A DNA stretch of 64,000 bases from positions 310,001 through 374,000 of the forward strand of contig NW_006917096.1 of the NCBI RefSeq assembly GCF_000516985.1, read 5' to 3'. Shown here piece by piece: positions 33,537 to 43,884 of this stretch (its first letter is position 1; the number at the start of each line of letters is the position of its first letter). Made by a program: the position numbers and the translations under genes. This stretch comes from Pestalotiopsis fici W106-1 (taxonomy: Eukaryota > Ascomycota > Sordariomycetes > Amphisphaeriales > Sporocadaceae). Under the pieces are notes generated by a model, which was not told where the DNA came from, made no database searches, and saw only the letters and a program-made list of their open reading frames with translations.

Positions 33537-34096
33537 AATAAAGATGATGACGAGAATTGCTGCCGCTGGTGATGTTGGCTGGGTGTGGGTTGGGCAAATG
33601 GGACGTCGAGGAAATAAGAGAATGAGGGAAAAGAAAAATGCAACCAATCAATTGAAGGGTAACGAGCGATCCGATCCCATTTGACGACGACGTGAGAGGC
33701 GCGTGCAGCCAGCAGCAGATGGGGGGAGGGGAAAAAGGCAAAGAAAGGGCAGATGGAATGGGGCTCTTGGTCAATAGAGAGATTTTGGGTTGCTTGTGTA
33801 ATTGAAGAGAGGATTGTAAGATCAATGTTCAGTAGCTATTCCCATATTGTCATTGCCCAATTGCTTATGATCGTCCCGGGTCGGCAACGAAGAAAAAAGC
33901 TGATTGAACGCAAGAGCCGTTGCAGGATTTTGACCATATTTCCCCCGGCAGAGGCGGCGGTTGTTGGCCCGTGCACACCCCCAGCGAGCCTGGAGCACGC
34001 GCGACAATCTGGATCGTGGTTTTTATGATCCGCCCGTTCGTTGCCAGCCTCTTTTTTAGTGCTTGCGAAACATGGGCAAAATGGAGAGGAGGAGGG

Positions 34097-34118
34097 ACAC
34101 ACACACACACACACACAC
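34097..34118. repeat. (AC)n microsatellite
   Basis: Eleven perfect AC units. Confidence 0.9.
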
Positions 34119-35307
34119 TGGAGAACTGGAGCTGGCTGCCCATTACCAAAAGAGACACGAGAGTCGAACGAACCATGGACAAAAAACCACCCCCACTTTT
34201 TCTTTTCTCTGCTTTTTCGGCAAGGAAATCTGCCGCCGAAACTAAAAAAGGCTTGCCCCCTCGACCATAATTGCGGAAGATGATATCATGATGCTTATAA
34301 TTTTTTACTACTCTATTTGCTCCCCCTTCCACTTTTTCTCTCTCTTTTCTTTTGCCCCCATGTCCTGGCATTACCAAACTTTTTACATTTAATCGGCTTC
34401 TTTTCTCACCCACTCACTCCTTTATTTATTTATTTTCATGGCATTAATTGTACACTACCGTTTTGCGTTGCATTCAATCATCATTCATAGTGTTGTGTAC
34501 TTCATGTCTGTGAGTAGGATGTGGCAAAACGTCAACGTTGAATGCCGGGACCATTATCAATCGCGTCTCCTCTAACCTTCCCACTAAAATCATAGGTAGG
34601 TACCTTGGTTTTACCGTGCGGCAAGCCCCGTACAATAGGTGCATTAAGGTAGTTAAGCTTCTATTCCCACTCGTTATGCTTAGACGTGATTCTTCTACCT
34701 ATTTCATCTTTTTCGAAAAGTTGTGATCCCCCTCCCAAACTGGTTACTATTTGTTCCCGTTAAAAAGATGGGGAGTGAGTGAATCAAGCTACTGTGACTA
34801 CTGCACATCATGCGTCTCAACTAACGATTTCAAGTCCCGGGCTCCATAGTGTGTACAGTACATACATTGCAAAACGCCTTGGTTGGGGCGGCCACGTGTC
34901 ATGAAAAGGCAGTTGAAACGTCGGCACCTCTCTCTCTCTCTATTCTTATCACAACATGCACGGCAAATATCATAAAAAGCACATGGCATTTCCATGCCAC
35001 AGACACATGGTTTGAGACTTAATTGCCAACTTTATGTAATGATACTATTGTCATTTTGTTTTTGTTTTTATTATAAGGTCTACGTAAAGCCAGTCAAGGC
35101 TTGGGTATCTTAAAACAATAAGCTCCTCATGAGCGTAAAAAAAAACAATATCAGTTCGTGTATATATACACACTCAAATGATTCAAGGAAAATGTTTTGG
35201 TCTTGTCGCAGTGCGATGCTCAGCAGCGCGCTTGCAATACCCAATCTCTGGGACATTTGGGTCTTTGCCCCTCTCCCAACCACAGTAATTGCAGATCCTT
35301 TCAGAAC

Positions 35308-38300
35308 TCAGATCCAGACCTCATAGTCTCCTCCACTTTCAAGGCTGAGCCTCGAAGTAGATCTCAGCTCCTGCATCAGCACATTCATGAACCCAGTGTC
35401 GCCCGGTTTCCAGCTCATCCTTTCTCCGGCACTGCTCCAGCGACGACTGCCCCTTCTGCTGCCAGCTGGCCCGGTCAGACCCTCTGCGTCCATGAGCAGG
35501 TGCTTGTTGATTGGTGTCTCTTTCAGCGCAATATCGCCAGATATTTCCAATGCACCCGCGTCTGCCTTCTTGTGAGTCGGTCTGATTGTAGCGGTACTGC
35601 TGCTCTTGCTATGTCGCTGGGATGGGGTTCCGGCTATGGGTGGCAAGGTCATGGCACTCGACCTTGAGGAATCCACCGAAGCCCGTGGCGAAGGGAGACC
35701 CCATTTCATCATCAGCTCGTCCATCATGACTTCCTGCGCCAGGATGCGTTTGCGGATTGACCTATCAGCTTCGAATTCATGCTCTTGAGGCGTCCTAGGT
35801 GAGCCGACCCCGGCGTTGGCGGGGTCCGGGATGGGCTGGACCTCGATTTGCACCAAATCCTCTTGGGCGACGACTGCCGGCTCCTCCACCTCCGGCTCTT
35901 GAGGCTGTTCTGCTTGAGGCTGTTCTGTAGGTAGACGGACATGCTCCTTTCGGGGCGGGCTTTGGTCCATGCTGGTCTTCTTGGTGCGTACGGCGGTCGC
36001 TGGCCTTGACTCTGGCTGCGTCTTGGGCTGGTGGGAACCATCGAAACCGTCAAATGTTACGGGCGACCTGAGGCCAACCTCGCTTTCCTGGGGACTATTG
36101 CTGCTGCTCATCATGGATCTTCTTGCCTCGACCGCCATATCAATGATGAACTCATTCATGAGCAATGGGTTCAGTTTTCCCTCCTTCATCTCTTTCAGAG
36201 TGCGGGTCATATTAGTGAGGAGGGGATCAAGCATGCTGACCCATTCACCGTTGTCCTTCTCGAGGCGATGGATGCGCTGCTCCAGCTCATCTGTGGTGCA
36301 CGCCTGGCTCTCCGAGGAGTCACTCGAATACTCGTGCAGGTCTTGAGTCTGGACAGTCGTCGGTTTAGCCATCTTGGCTACCAACTCGGCGATTTCCTTC
36401 TCTCTGGCCAGCTTCGCCAGATGAATCCTCTCCTTGATCACACTACTTCGCCTCCTGGGCCTGGCCTCAGGCTCAGGCTCAGGCTGCGACTCGGACTCAG
36501 GCTCGGTGTCGTCTTCAGCATCGGACGCGATGATTGACTCACGCAGTCGAGATGGCGGCATCCACGAAACTGGTCTGGCACCACCCGACATATAAATTGG
36601 CAGACTCATACGCTTCTGTGCCCTAGAAGTGACACCCGGGGCGGGGAATGGCATGCCACCCCTTTCAATGACATTGGACTTGTTGGAAATAGACCCAGAG
36701 GCATCCGATGTAGGAATATTGACCCTTATCGGCACAGGAAACTGACGAGAAAGTCTCTTGTTGATTGTATGTTTTGGACGTCGCGGCGACTTTGGTGGCA
36801 AATGGGGTGCCGTTGGTGCACCAGAAGGAGGAATGATGGAAAGTCGCTTGCTCAAGTGAGGTTCTTCTCCAACCGCCTCCGGTAACACCTCTGCCACGAT
36901 CATGAGAGCAGATATTGCCAAATCATTTCGTTCCTCGGGTTCCGCATCTGCACATGGCTGGATCTCGGTCGTCATGAGAGACGAGACGCTCCAGGTTGGC
37001 CTCTCGGCCCTCTGTGTCGAGACTGAAGGCGTCACTCTCGAGTTCTTGTGCATTGTCTGAGCGATGCCTGGATGGGATTGCTGAATTTCGTCAAAGGGCG
37101 CGGCTGGCTTTTCCCCTTGGCTACCTTGGCTACTTTCCGCCTCTGGCCCCTGCGTGACCGCAACCAGTGGAGAAATGTGGGCCAACGGAGAGGGGCCATG
37201 GACGGACGCTTTTCTGCTTGGGACAACGCTGTGTGGGAAATAGCCAAGAACTGGAGAATCCACCGAATCAAAGCTCATGGCGCTTCGGAGATTAGGTCTC
37301 GCAGCTAGATGAGCATGGTCAATTGTCTTGTCTCTATGTTCCGTCGACGGTCTATGACGGCCAATTCGTCTTTCGGCAATACTCATGGGTTTGGGTGAGC
37401 CAAGTTCAGCTATCGGCGTAGTCTCAATGTGGCGCTCGTTCATATTGGAGCTCTTGCCCGACACCCGCCGTTGAAGCAGGTCGCCATGAACGTCAGCCGG
37501 TAGGGGCCAATTGGGGTTGTTATGCACATTTGCATTTGCGGAATCCTCGCATTTACTTGTCCCATCTTCAAAGCTGGGAGATGTACTAACAGTGGTGGCG
37601 TTGCTTCTAGTAGATTGTCTATTGGTCAAGTTGGTCGAAGTGGATCGCCTGTGTGATTCCGTAGTCGTTGTGATGATACTAGATCCAGATTGTCGATATG
37701 ATGCATACTCGCTAAAAGTCGAGGGTGTCCCAGACGCCCGCTGCTCGTCAAATGCAGTCACGTACGAGACGTCAGAGTCCGACCGTGCATGATAGGCGTC
37801 GCTGGTCGACAAGGCATTGTCCGATGGCGATAACAATGGAGTCGACATTGGTGCAGTATTTCCGGGGCTTGATTGCGGCGTTGAGACCACAGATTCCATG
37901 GTCTTATGGCCGCCTCTTGTACCTGTAGAATCTCGCAGCGTGTAATCAGACTGAGAATGCAGAAGGCCCGGTCGTGTGGATCGCATTACGATTTCATTCA
38001 ACGAGACGGGACTTGTTGAAGGCATAGTAGCATTTCTGCTCGACGTACGTGGTCGCACTGGCTGAGGGGAGGCAGCAGTGTTGGGACGAGATCCCGAAGT
38101 TGAGTTACTCGCAGCAGATGTAGGCCGCGATGTCTTTGGGGGAGAAGGAAACGTCATTCCAGCCAACATTTTGGGAAATCCGGGTGATTCTGGTGGGACA
38201 TTCTCCTGTGGCACAGCAAGATTGCGCTGAGTAGATGCGTTTGGTGGCAGCCTGGGAGAGCCACGCGACTTGGGAGATGTGTGCATCATTTGTAGATTCG

Positions 38301-39357
38301 ACAGACTGGATTGCCTCCGCCTAGCTAACAATGATTCTGGAGACTTTGTCGGCGAAAACCCTGGCGATTTTACGACAACCTCGGGCCAATCGAACTGTTG
38401 GAATTGTCCCGAAGGCGGTGGTGTAGCCGGAAACTCGACTGATGAGTTCTGAGGTTCTGCATGACCCGGCTTCTGAAGAACTAGGGACAAGGGCGAAGAT
38501 TGCTGTCTAGTAGCGTTATCGACGACGGCTTCTTTCTTGTCCTGTTTTAGGTCATTTACGGATTCTGCTTGTGGCGTTCCAAGCGAATTGTGTTGCGCCG
38601 CAAGGGTATTGAAGAAATTGGTGGCCAGAACACGGGCCTCGGTAAAGTTCTTGAGATCCTCATTGCCCGGTTGCAGTTCAGGCTTGATCGAAGCAGGACT
38701 CTGCTCCGATATTTGCGGCATGCTCTGAGAATGCTCCGTTGATGAGGCGCGAGTGGGCGTCTTTGGGCTCATGGGACTGATGGGCCCAGCAGATGTCTTG
38801 CCAGCCGAAGAGGTCCTCTCTGGCCATTGTAGAGGCGCAGATGGCCGCCGCGAATGCGTCACTGGGAAGACGGGATAATGTGTTGAAGCCATAGCTTCTT
38901 CCTTGATGGGCTCCTCGGGGTCTGGCAGCGTGGTGTATGGATAACCTTCGATCGATCTCTTGACAACGAACTTCTCGCTCGGCTGTAGGTGCACGGACTG
39001 TGACCCCGACTTTGTATTCCGCCGCCGCTTGATAAAGGACTGAAAGGAGCGTTTCCTGCCATGCTCCAAGCCAGATCGCATCTGAGCATGTTCGCTTGCA
39101 TGACTGAGAGGCGGCGCGGTAGTGCGAAAGAACTTGGCTAGCTCTTGCAGATTGCCACGTTCGTTTGAGACTGTATTGATGTCGCGTGGTTCGTGGTTGC
39201 CCCTGAAAGATGCTCCAACGGCTTCCAGCATATTACCGGTCGATTGCGAGCGTGGAAGCCGTGCGCGGATCGACCTGATTGTCCTCGAGGCTTCTTGCTG
39301 CGATTGTGCACCATCGCGGCCGGTCCATGACGAGTGTCCCACACCCGCCGCCGACAT
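35308..39357 (-). CDS. large Ser/Pro-rich intrinsically disordered protein, unknown function
   Basis: A single 4050-bp open frame encodes 1349 residues. I start at the ATG MSAAGVGHSSWTGRDG (39357); the frame stays open upstream only through non-ATG codons. Most of the protein is low-complexity Ser/Thr/Pro/Gln with many RxxS-type phosphorylation-like sites (ARRRQSSLSNL, RRRSSVIKER). An acidic patch, EDDTEPESESQPEPEPEARP at about 940-960, precedes a charged helical block (ERIHLAKLAREKEIAELVAK). A short coiled coil, DELEQRIHRLEKDNGEWVSM, lies at about 1020-1040, with TRTLKEMKEGKLNPLLMNEF after it. The Gln/Glu-rich stretch EQPQAEQPQEPEVEEP follows, and the protein ends in YEVWI. No enzyme domain or membrane helix is seen. 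Such proteins in fungi are often cytoskeletal or signalling scaffolds, but nothing here proves that. Over 4 kb without an intron or stop confirms coding. Confidence 0.88.
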   Translation of the reverse strand: MSAAGVGHSSWTGRDGAQSQQEASRTIRSIRARLPRSQSTGNMLEAVGASFRGNHEPRDINTVSNERGNLQELAKFFRTTAPPLSHASEHAQMRSGLEHGRKRSFQSFIKRRRNTKSGSQSVHLQPSEKFVVKRSIEGYPYTTLPDPEEPIKEEAMASTHYPVFPVTHSRRPSAPLQWPERTSSAGKTSAGPISPMSPKTPTRASSTEHSQSMPQISEQSPASIKPELQPGNEDLKNFTEARVLATNFFNTLAAQHNSLGTPQAESVNDLKQDKKEAVVDNATRQQSSPLSLVLQKPGHAEPQNSSVEFPATPPPSGQFQQFDWPEVVVKSPGFSPTKSPESLLARRRQSSLSNLQMMHTSPKSRGSPRLPPNASTQRNLAVPQENVPPESPGFPKMLAGMTFPSPPKTSRPTSAASNSTSGSRPNTAASPQPVRPRTSSRNATMPSTSPVSLNEIVMRSTRPGLLHSQSDYTLRDSTGTRGGHKTMESVVSTPQSSPGNTAPMSTPLLSPSDNALSTSDAYHARSDSDVSYVTAFDEQRASGTPSTFSEYASYRQSGSSIITTTTESHRRSTSTNLTNRQSTRSNATTVSTSPSFEDGTSKCEDSANANVHNNPNWPLPADVHGDLLQRRVSGKSSNMNERHIETTPIAELGSPKPMSIAERRIGRHRPSTEHRDKTIDHAHLAARPNLRSAMSFDSVDSPVLGYFPHSVVPSRKASVHGPSPLAHISPLVAVTQGPEAESSQGSQGEKPAAPFDEIQQSHPGIAQTMHKNSRVTPSVSTQRAERPTWSVSSLMTTEIQPCADAEPEERNDLAISALMIVAEVLPEAVGEEPHLSKRLSIIPPSGAPTAPHLPPKSPRRPKHTINKRLSRQFPVPIRVNIPTSDASGSISNKSNVIERGGMPFPAPGVTSRAQKRMSLPIYMSGGARPVSWMPPSRLRESIIASDAEDDTEPESESQPEPEPEARPRRRSSVIKERIHLAKLAREKEIAELVAKMAKPTTVQTQDLHEYSSDSSESQACTTDELEQRIHRLEKDNGEWVSMLDPLLTNMTRTLKEMKEGKLNPLLMNEFIIDMAVEARRSMMSSSNSPQESEVGLRSPVTFDGFDGSHQPKTQPESRPATAVRTKKTSMDQSPPRKEHVRLPTEQPQAEQPQEPEVEEPAVVAQEDLVQIEVQPIPDPANAGVGSPRTPQEHEFEADRSIRKRILAQEVMMDELMMKWGLPSPRASVDSSRSSAMTLPPIAGTPSQRHSKSSSTATIRPTHKKADAGALEISGDIALKETPINKHLLMDAEGLTGPAGSRRGSRRWSSAGERMSWKPGDTGFMNVLMQELRSTSRLSLESGGDYEVWI

Positions 39358-42300
39358 GATGCCTGCGGTGTGCAACGGCAACACCCAGGGAGCGTTTCAA
39401 TTGCTCCTCTGGTCACCTAGGTATGGACCAAGCTTTTTGTAATGAATTGTGAGCCGTTAGGGCGACGAAATGCGACGCATCTTTTGAATGAATCAGTTGT
39501 GGGATGGATACTCCAGTATTGTAAAGCAAAGGGGGGAAAATAAAATAAAACAAGGACCCTGCTCGGGCACTCGACGCGAGTTGTTGCTATTTACGGGACA
39601 AGGACGCGATCCTGACGAAGCAAGAAGGTTCTGGGGCGCAAGGCTGGGTGGAGGGTAACATTGAAGTGTAAAAGCGAAAGCCTAATAATAAGGATAATAA
39701 AAGGCTGTTGGGGCGGCTGGGCTGGGGGGAGGCAAGAGCCAATCCACATGTGTAGTCAGTCAGTCAGACAGAGGAGAGAGGAGGGATCTGAGAGACACAA
39801 TAAGAGGTCCAAGCCAACATGCATGCATGCAAGCAAGAAGGAAAGATGTCGAGGGTCAGGACAGAAATCTGCAAGGAAGCCGATCTCAGTTCCTTCAGGA
39901 CCAGAAAAAAAATTGGACGAGGTCGAGTTGAGGAAGTCAGATTAAGGAAAAAGCGCCGTGTAAAATTGAGGAGACGAGATGTTGATCCCAGCACCCACTT
40001 ACATTGTACTGGAGCAGCAAGGCCTGGGTTAAAGGCAAGGTAGGTAGATCTCTCTCGAGGTACGAAGTAAAAGCTGATATGATAGATGATAGGTGCGCGG
40101 ATTATGGGAGGCAGGCAAACCAATGGCAAAAAAGTGACCGGGTCAAGTTTATTGTAAAAGTGCTCGAGCCCGAGTCATGATGGCACCTATTGTTTTTGTC
40201 TCTCTTCTTTCGCAAAGCTCTCTTTTTGGTTTCTGGGGATAGTTTCTCGCATACATACCAGACGAAGGGCTCTCCCGTGAAAGAGGGCGGGCGATACTTA
40301 CCGCCCACGCACATGAGGTCCGGCGCAGCCATCCGTCCCATCATAACAACCAGACTCACGCATCAGTGACTGCTAGACTACGGTGGTGGGCAATGGTGAA
40401 ATGACATGAACAGGCTGTCGGGTGCAAGCTGTGCTAGCTAGCTCCTGGCTACGGAGCTTTGGAGGAGGGATCGGCAGACTGATCAGGGGTTCAAGCAGCC
40501 CATGGCGAGCGCTAATTATACGGTCCACCAGCTGCCGCGCTGCTTACTAGTACAGGAGTAGCCTAGCACGCTCTTGGGAATCTCGAGCTTGCCAGGAACC
40601 AGAGAAACGACAGGGACCAGAGGGGGCCAGAGAGACCAAATGGGAACTTTGATACGTATCGTGAAATGGAGCCCCAAGGAATTACGATCTGAATAGAGTT
40701 GAGAGCATCTCCGTCGGATGCAATCGGGACCGACATTGATGCAGCTGCAGGTAGGTGAACTGGTAGGCTGGTAGGTTTAAAAAGACGTTGAGACAGACAA
40801 GTCGTGGCGCCATGTCTGTCTGTGCCACGAGCCACAACCGAAGGTGACGTGCAGTTACCCGAATTTATAGATGGCGAAAGAGAAACATGAATAAAGAAGA
40901 AAAATGCTACCATCGCACGTGGGGATCGCGCCGATCGGACATCGACTTTGGTTCGCACCAAGGCACAGCAAAACCCAACTCCCTCCTCGCTCGTCCACAA
41001 GGGAGAAAGAGGCCAGTCGTCGCGATGAATGAGTTAAGACGGGAAAAGGGTAGCCAAAATTTTTGAAATTGGAAATTGAACAAACCGATAGTGCGATGCG
41101 GGGACAGCATTTCTGCAAGGGCCGACGAATGCTACCTTGGTTAGCTTGACAAGCAACATTGAAGCCCCAGGGGCTCCCCTGCAAGCTATTCGAGACTCGA
41201 GAGAAGCGCCCGCCAGTGAAAGGTCATAATCATCATCTCAAAAAGGCTCCCCCAAATTGAATGAATGTTCAAATGGCCATTCCCAAAAGAAGCCAGCCCG
41301 TCGTTGGCTACATGCCAACTAGGATGATGGAATCTTGCATCAAGCCTAAATCGTCCTTGTCTCTTCTGTACTAATTAAGTCGTCTCACAAAATCAATCAT
41401 ATCAACCTTCTTGGCCTCGTAGACTTCTTTTGGCAGTTCCATGTTGATCCTTCGGCGAATCTTCAAGCCCCGGCTATTACACCTTTATTCTGCATGGTTC
41501 AATCTCGTGGTGGCAGATATTGACAGAGTTATTTATTAGCACCGTCTCACACACCTCTGTATTGAAACAAAAGCCCATTTTGTGATTCACCAAGCTTGGT
41601 GATTGGTGTTGTGTGTAGTCGTCTAGACTTTTGATGCGGCTGACTATATAAATGGTGCGTCTCGAAAAAAAAAAAGGCTGCACGTATAAGTCAGCCCAGC
41701 CTACGCTGTATGTGGCTTGTGTGGTGTGGGTGGTCGTCGAGTCGAGTCGCGCGGGTTGGGAGATCGAATCGCGTCTGGTGTATCGACCGACCATCTTGAT
41801 TGGGTTCTGACCTGTCCTCGACTATCAGCCCTAGATGACTTTGCCGACCTCGCACCCTAACAATTGCCAGCGGTTTTCCCGATCAACAGAGTCAGCACTG
41901 AATGACAAGCGCCAACTCTACTTACCCTCCATCGCGTTACCTGTATCAATATAGTCCGGTCGCCACAACTACTACAATACAAACTAATAAATCAAACCTG
42001 CAGATGATCATTTCTGTTGACAATGCCCTACAAAACACTTCATGACTCCTCACAACTAGGCACATGGCTTGTGCGATTGATTTGTGACATCTGAGGCATG
42101 GCTTGTCATCATTGGCGCACGCACCCTTTCTGAGAGTCTCTACATCTTTTGATAAAAGATGCAAATCAACACAGGCTGACCCCGGACAATCCCCATATAT
42201 CTCCGATATCTGAGACTCAATTCCGCCACACGGGTGCAAGATGCGGATAGAGTTACGAGTGTCATAAGACGCGTGTCAGGCCGTGCGTGTGTGAGCGGCC

Positions 42301-42712
42301 AAACAACTTGAGAGCGGCCCGCACTTGATGGGCAAAGCCCATGTACCTACTGTGTAGTAGCTCCTCCGAGGCTAGGAAGCACGGATTTGCGAGAAAGAAG
42401 AATGAAAGAAGAACAACACGGCACTGTGTAAGATGGATTCCAAAGAGAAGAGGCAATGCTGTGTACGACAAGATGTGCATTTTCGGCTCTCTGCGCGTCT
42501 CACTCGGAGATGTACCGGGATGCATAAGCGGGCGCACGCCTTATTAATCTTCCATATATGACGTCAAAGGGCTCTGAGAGAACAGGTCCCAGATTCCAAA
42601 TCGGCCGTGATATAATATAGCAATATTTTGTACAAGGACAAGTTCTTTTGAATGCAGATATTACAAAAGTAGAAATATTCATGCTTCAGATATAGTATAT
42701 AAAGAAAAGAAA
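39358..42712. other. 3.4-kb intergenic region between divergent genes
   Basis: This should contain the promoters and leaders of the large disordered protein (minus) and the MOSC protein (plus). I see purine- and pyrimidine-rich tracts, no TATA that I trust except TATATAAAG at about 42696, and no gene. That TATA lies only about 10-20 bp before the MOSC start codon, too close for a normal leader. A 30-codon minus-strand frame ending at 41373 looks protein-like but has no partner exon. Confidence 0.4.
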
Positions 42713-43786
42713 ATGGTCAATCTTCAAAGCTTCAACCCGTTTGCCCCAACCGTGAGGGAAACGGCCGTCATATCGGAGCTGCGTGTATACCCGATCAAAT
42801 CGTGCCGTGGCTTCACGGTGCGCTCCAGCCGCGTCACGAGGCAAGGACTCGATCTTGACCGGAATTGGATGTTTGTTAGTACGACGAATGGGAAAAACAA
42901 ATTCGTCACCATTCGCGAGTACTCGGAGCTGACGCTGATTGACACGGCGCTCGCGAGCATCAGCGCCGCCGCCGCCGCCTCGGTACAGCCCGCCCAAGAT
43001 GAGCAGGACACCACCAAACACCATCGAGAGGTCAAGGAAGACCTCCAGCTAGTCATTAGTATCCGGAACCATCCGGAGAAGCGCGTCATGATCCCGGCCC
43101 GGCCGACGCGGGCCTGGCTGGAGGCGCACACGACGTGTGAGACGGTCGACATTTGGGGCACCGAGACAGACGGCTGGGTCTACGGCGACGAGGTCAACGC
43201 GCTGGTGCGCGAGGAGCTCGGCCAGGACGTCAAGCTGGTCTACAAGGGTCCGACGCCGCGCGTGCTGCGCGGCAACGGCAGTCCCGAGCTCCTGGGCCGC
43301 CGCGAGTCGACCAACTTCCCCGACGTCCTGCCCTTGCTCCTGGCCAACGAGGCGTCGCTGCGCGAGCTCAACAGCCGGCTCCGGGCCAAGGGTGAGGCCG
43401 AGATTGGTATCGAGCGCTTCCGTCCCAATATCGTGGTCCGCGGCGACGTGGCCTGGAGCGAGGACGACTGGAAGCAGGTGCGCATCGTCAATGGCCCCGC
43501 GCCGTCGGGTGCCCTTGTTGTTGCGAGCCCGTCGACGATTGATATTGACGTCTCGGCCCATTGCGCCAGGTGTCAAGTCCCTAATGTGAATCCCGATACG
43601 GCCGAGAAGAATGCTCATGAGCCTTGGAATACCCTTGTCAGCTATCGGCGTATTGACGAGGGCATCAAGTGGAAACCGTGTTTCGGCATGCTCAGCTGTC
43701 CGAAAAACGAGGGCACCGTTCGGGTAGGCATGAAAATGGAGGTCATTGAGACGACAAAAAATCATGTATATGTGAAAGGCTTCTAG
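42713..43786 (+). CDS. MOSC-domain protein (mARC/YcbX-like molybdenum-cofactor enzyme)
   Basis: An intronless gene of 357 residues. The N-terminal MOSC beta-barrel domain is clear: ELRVYPIKSCRGFTVRSSRV, LDLDRNWMFVSTTNGKNKFV and TIREYSELTLIDTAL. The MOSC domain follows with GDEVNALVREELGQDVKLVY, FPDVLPLLLANEASLRELNS, IGIERFRPNIVVRGDVAWSE and HCARCQVPNVNPDTAEKNAH; the Cys of RCQVP is the usual molybdenum ligand. The last block has EGIKWKPCFGMLSCPKNEGT and VRVGMKMEVIE. Known relatives reduce N-hydroxylated compounds with cytochrome b5 and its reductase. No transmembrane anchor is seen at the N-terminus, unlike mammalian mARC, so it is probably soluble. Its end lies 98 bp from the end of the WSC-GH3 gene on the other strand. 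Confidence 0.92.
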   Translation: MVNLQSFNPFAPTVRETAVISELRVYPIKSCRGFTVRSSRVTRQGLDLDRNWMFVSTTNGKNKFVTIREYSELTLIDTALASISAAAAASVQPAQDEQDTTKHHREVKEDLQLVISIRNHPEKRVMIPARPTRAWLEAHTTCETVDIWGTETDGWVYGDEVNALVREELGQDVKLVYKGPTPRVLRGNGSPELLGRRESTNFPDVLPLLLANEASLRELNSRLRAKGEAEIGIERFRPNIVVRGDVAWSEDDWKQVRIVNGPAPSGALVVASPSTIDIDVSAHCARCQVPNVNPDTAEKNAHEPWNTLVSYRRIDEGIKWKPCFGMLSCPKNEGTVRVGMKMEVIETTKNHVYVKGF

Positions 43787-43884
43787 GACATTGAGCATAC
43801 ATCATTGCGCTCAATGAAAAGTCATAGAGAATCAATGTGCCACTTAAAGTCATGACCCTATATGATGAGTACACTTTCCACCAT

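Larger units (their letters stand above)
33263..35307. other. 2-kb intergenic region rich in simple sequence
   Basis: This is upstream of the small minus-strand gene and downstream of the large minus-strand gene. It holds a GACACC/GAC array (33496-33536), an (AC)n run (34097-34118), a (CT)n run near 34928-34942 and several pyrimidine tracts. No spliceable gene is seen. The 182-codon minus frame at 33865-34413 is a product of these repeats. Confidence 0.45.

Noticed and set aside
41373..41500. Protein-like 30-codon minus-strand frame ending MIDFVRRLN
   Set aside because: It needs an upstream exon that I could not join in frame; nearby candidate exons carry stops or implausibly short introns. 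It would take transcript evidence to revive it.
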